64,000 bases of DNA from an uncultured Atopobiaceae bacterium (GTDB lineage Bacteria; Actinomycetota; Coriobacteriia; Coriobacteriales; Atopobiaceae), in the NCBI GenBank assembly GCA_934792625.1, contig CAKVON010000004.1, forward strand, positions 73,601-137,600, in the 5' to 3' direction. Every line of letters starts with the position of its first letter. The stretch's first letter is position 1. Both the position numbers and the translations under genes were made by a program. Under the pieces are notes generated by a model. That model worked only from the letters and a program-made list of their open reading frames with translations, made no database searches and was not told the origin of the DNA. Positions 62,411-64,000 of the stretch are shown here, in pieces.

Positions 62411-62463
62411 GGTGGTCTCCTCGCTACTAGTGGGTGTGGCTCTCCACTGAACTTGAACCCTAT

Positions 62464-62491
62464 CTGTAAGGATAGCAGGGCTGTCATGACA
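62464..62491 (-). promoter_or_regulatory. Control element of lipoprotein gene 3
   Basis: Contains TGTCATGACA (62482-62491) and CTGTAAGGATAG; it matches the element of lipoprotein gene 2. Confidence 0.6.
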
Positions 62492-62612
62492 ATTATCGAT
62501 GACTGTCACTAAGTTTACAGGCGAGCTGAACGGGCGGGCAGCGGCCAACGACTTTGGTCGGAACAATGTTCTGGCATCCAGCAACCACACGACAAAGGCC
62601 CTTCACCCATAC

Positions 62613-62644
62613 GAAAAGGCCCGCACCCATGTGGGCGCGGGCCT
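62613..62644 (-). terminator. Terminator of the APH-family kinase gene
   Basis: A 12-bp near-perfect stem (AGGCCCGC... / GCGGGCCT) is followed by TTTTCG on the minus strand. Confidence 0.9.
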
Positions 62645-62675
62645 CGTAAGGCGCTTATGTGCGCAGGCGTGTCGA

Positions 62676-63434
62676 CTACTGCCAGTCGGCGACGTCGATC
62701 CAGCTGAGGAGGGCCTCCTCGTTGTCCTTGTGGCCACGGGCCAGCTCGGCGGCGGCGACGATGGGCAGCCACTGGAAGACAAGCTGCTTGGGCATGTCAG
62801 CCTTCTCGCAGTAGGCGTCCAGGTAGGCATCGGCCAGCTCGGCGTCGGAGAAGGAGAACTCCATGTAGGTCATGGCGACGTCGGCGGCAGGGGTGCCCTG
62901 CGTGGCGTGCGCCCAGTCCAGCACGGCCATCTTGTCGCCATCGACCAGGACGTTGGTCGGGTTGAAGTCGCCGTGGCAGACCTTCTCCTCGACCTTCATG
63001 CCGTCCAGGCGCATGAGAAGGTCGTAGCGGGTCGTGGCATTGATCGCGTCGACAGACTTGATCATGCGGACGAACTTGTCCTTCTGGCGCGGCAGCAGCG
63101 GGGCGGAGTGGCCCTGGATCTCCAGCTGGAGCCTCACGAACTGGTCGAGGTACTTCGCCTTGTGCTCGGGCTCGGCCTCCATGACCTCGGCGAGCGTCTT
63201 GCCGGCGAGGTGCTCGACCTGGAGGCCCCAGCAACCGGACTCGTACTCGGAGACGTCGATGACCTTGGGGGCGGCAACGCCAGCCTCGACGATGCGGGCC
63301 AGGTTGAGAGCCTCGTTCAGGACGTCGGACGCGGGCTTGGTCTCGTCAAACGCCTTGACGATGCTGTCGCCGCAGTCCCAAACGACCTTGTGGCCGCGGG
63401 CGACGATCTGGGTCTTCTGCTCAGGCAGGTTCAT
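62676..63434 (-). CDS. Phosphotransferase of the APH/choline kinase superfamily
   Basis: A 252-residue kinase-like protein. The catalytic loop and metal-binding motif VCHGDFNPTNVLVDGDKMAVLDW (about 160-182) contain HGDxxxxN and the second Asp. The N-lobe reads VARGHKVVWDCGDSIVKAF, with the ATP lysine in VKAF. Natural substrates of such proteins include choline, ethanolamine, thiamine, fructosamine and aminoglycosides; none can be chosen here, so resistance should not be inferred. The ATG at 63434 has AGGAAG upstream. Confidence 0.82.
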   Translation of the reverse strand: MNLPEQKTQIVARGHKVVWDCGDSIVKAFDETKPASDVLNEALNLARIVEAGVAAPKVIDVSEYESGCWGLQVEHLAGKTLAEVMEAEPEHKAKYLDQFVRLQLEIQGHSAPLLPRQKDKFVRMIKSVDAINATTRYDLLMRLDGMKVEEKVCHGDFNPTNVLVDGDKMAVLDWAHATQGTPAADVAMTYMEFSFSDAELADAYLDAYCEKADMPKQLVFQWLPIVAAAELARGHKDNEEALLSWIDVADWQ

Positions 63435-63473
63435 TTCGCACACTTCCTAACTCTCGTGGTTGAAAGGTCCGAA

Positions 63474-64000
63474 CTAATCCTCGTAGGTGCTCGGCTCACG
63501 GCCGTAGTAGGCATCGAGGTAGAGCTCACGAATCTCGGAGATGAGCGGGTAGCGCGGGTTGGCGCCGGTGCACTGGTCGTTGAAGGCGTTCTCGGACATC
63601 TCGTCAAGCGTCTCGAGGAAGTACTTCTCGTCAACGTTGAACTCGGCGATGGTCTTCTTGACGCCCACGTGCTCCTTGAGCTCCTCGATCTTGGCGAGGA
63701 ACTTCTCGAAGACCTCGGAGTCGTCCTTGCCGGTCACGCCGCAGAAGCGGGCGGCCTCGGCGTAGCGCGCCAGGGTCTTGGGGTGGTCGTACTGCGGGAA
63801 GGTGCCCATCTTGGCGGGACGCTCGGCCGAGTTGTAGCGCATGACGCGGGTCAGGATGACGGCGTTGGCCCAGCCGTGCGGGATGTGGTGGTACGCGCCC
63901 AGCTTGTGCGCCATGGAGTGGTTAACGCCCAGGAAGGCGTTGGCGAAGGCGATGCCGGCCATGCAGGAGGCGTTGGCCATGTGGTCGCGGGCCTCGACGT
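63474..64000 (-). CDS. adhE: AdhE C-terminal iron-dependent alcohol dehydrogenase (partial)
   Basis: The 3' end of a gene that continues beyond the right edge. The visible 175 residues include HNASCMAG-type sequence (here MANASCMAG), LGVNHSMAHKLGAYHHIPHG with the iron-binding histidines, and the end GANPRYPLISEIRELYLDAYYG. This matches the alcohol dehydrogenase end of the bifunctional acetaldehyde-CoA/alcohol dehydrogenase AdhE used in ethanol fermentation. Whether the aldehyde dehydrogenase half is present cannot be seen. Confidence 0.85.
   Translation of the reverse strand, partial: VEARDHMANASCMAGIAFANAFLGVNHSMAHKLGAYHHIPHGWANAVILTRVMRYNSAERPAKMGTFPQYDHPKTLARYAEAARFCGVTGKDDSEVFEKFLAKIEELKEHVGVKKTIAEFNVDEKYFLETLDEMSENAFNDQCTGANPRYPLISEIRELYLDAYYGREPSTYED

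Noticed and set aside
62676..63434. Aminoglycoside resistance determinant.
   Set aside because: Only the general APH-superfamily motifs are seen; there is no mobile context, and many housekeeping kinases share the motif.

Overview
The window is a high-G+C bacterial chromosome segment with tightly packed, mostly minus-strand operons and strong Shine-Dalgarno sites. Several features point to Actinomycetota of the class Coriobacteriia, probably Olsenella/Atopobiaceae-like. The division cluster lacks ftsA and ends in ftsZ, sepF, yggT and divIVA. The gene order alaS-ruvX-mltG / aroK-aroB / pepQ-efp-nusB / tlyA-nadK-recN / pyrG-xerD is classically actinobacterial. A mannose-family PTS and an AdhE-type alcohol dehydrogenase suggest a fermentative gut or oral anaerobe. 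The genus is an inference; the gene content is read directly.

Layout. 0-5 kb: a YigZ-family gene, an M20 peptidase, the RNase P RNA gene (rnpB), and a two-gene operon of a radical SAM protein with HhH motif plus its obligate 'DNA metabolism' partner, preceded by a LexA-like box. 5-24 kb: the division and cell-wall (dcw) cluster, read right to left as mraZ-rsmH-ftsL-ftsI-murF-mraY-murD-ftsW-murG-murC-murB-ftsQ, then a strong terminator, then ftsZ-pgeF-yggS-sepF-yggT-divIVA. A five-repeat MraZ operator precedes mraZ. 24-32 kb: xerD, pyrG, recN, nadK, tlyA, xseB, nusB, an Asp23 protein and efp. 32-36 kb: a mannose-type PTS operon (IIAB, IIC, IID, then DUF956) sitting between efp and pepQ, with an AT-rich control region. 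36-42 kb: pepQ, a catalytically degenerate AroB relative, aroK, an A24 peptidase, a YqeG-type HAD phosphatase, mltG and ruvX.

42-50 kb: alaS, an AI-2E-family transporter, a SigB-type sigma factor with a degenerate RsbW-like partner and a DUF948-like protein, and rarA, which has a leaderless promoter. 49.5-57 kb: a C26 amidotransferase-type hydrolase, dgt, a circularly permuted ATP-grasp protein, an overlapping operon of metallophosphatase, glycerate kinase and SGNH hydrolase, and an orphan vsr. 57-60 kb (plus strand): a NUDIX hydrolase, a proline-rich membrane protein, thyA and dfrA. 60-64 kb: three lipoproteins, two of them recent duplicates including their control regions, an APH-family kinase, and the 3' end of adhE.

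Signals not explained by gene calls include a dispersed intergenic motif (CT-R-N-CGAGAAG-K-GC; ten copies), a LexA-like box on the radical SAM operon, a probable loss of the shikimate genes around aroK, an exact 21-bp repeat between rsmH and ftsL, and duplicated palindromic control regions for the lipoproteins. No tRNA, CRISPR array, insertion sequence or prophage was seen.
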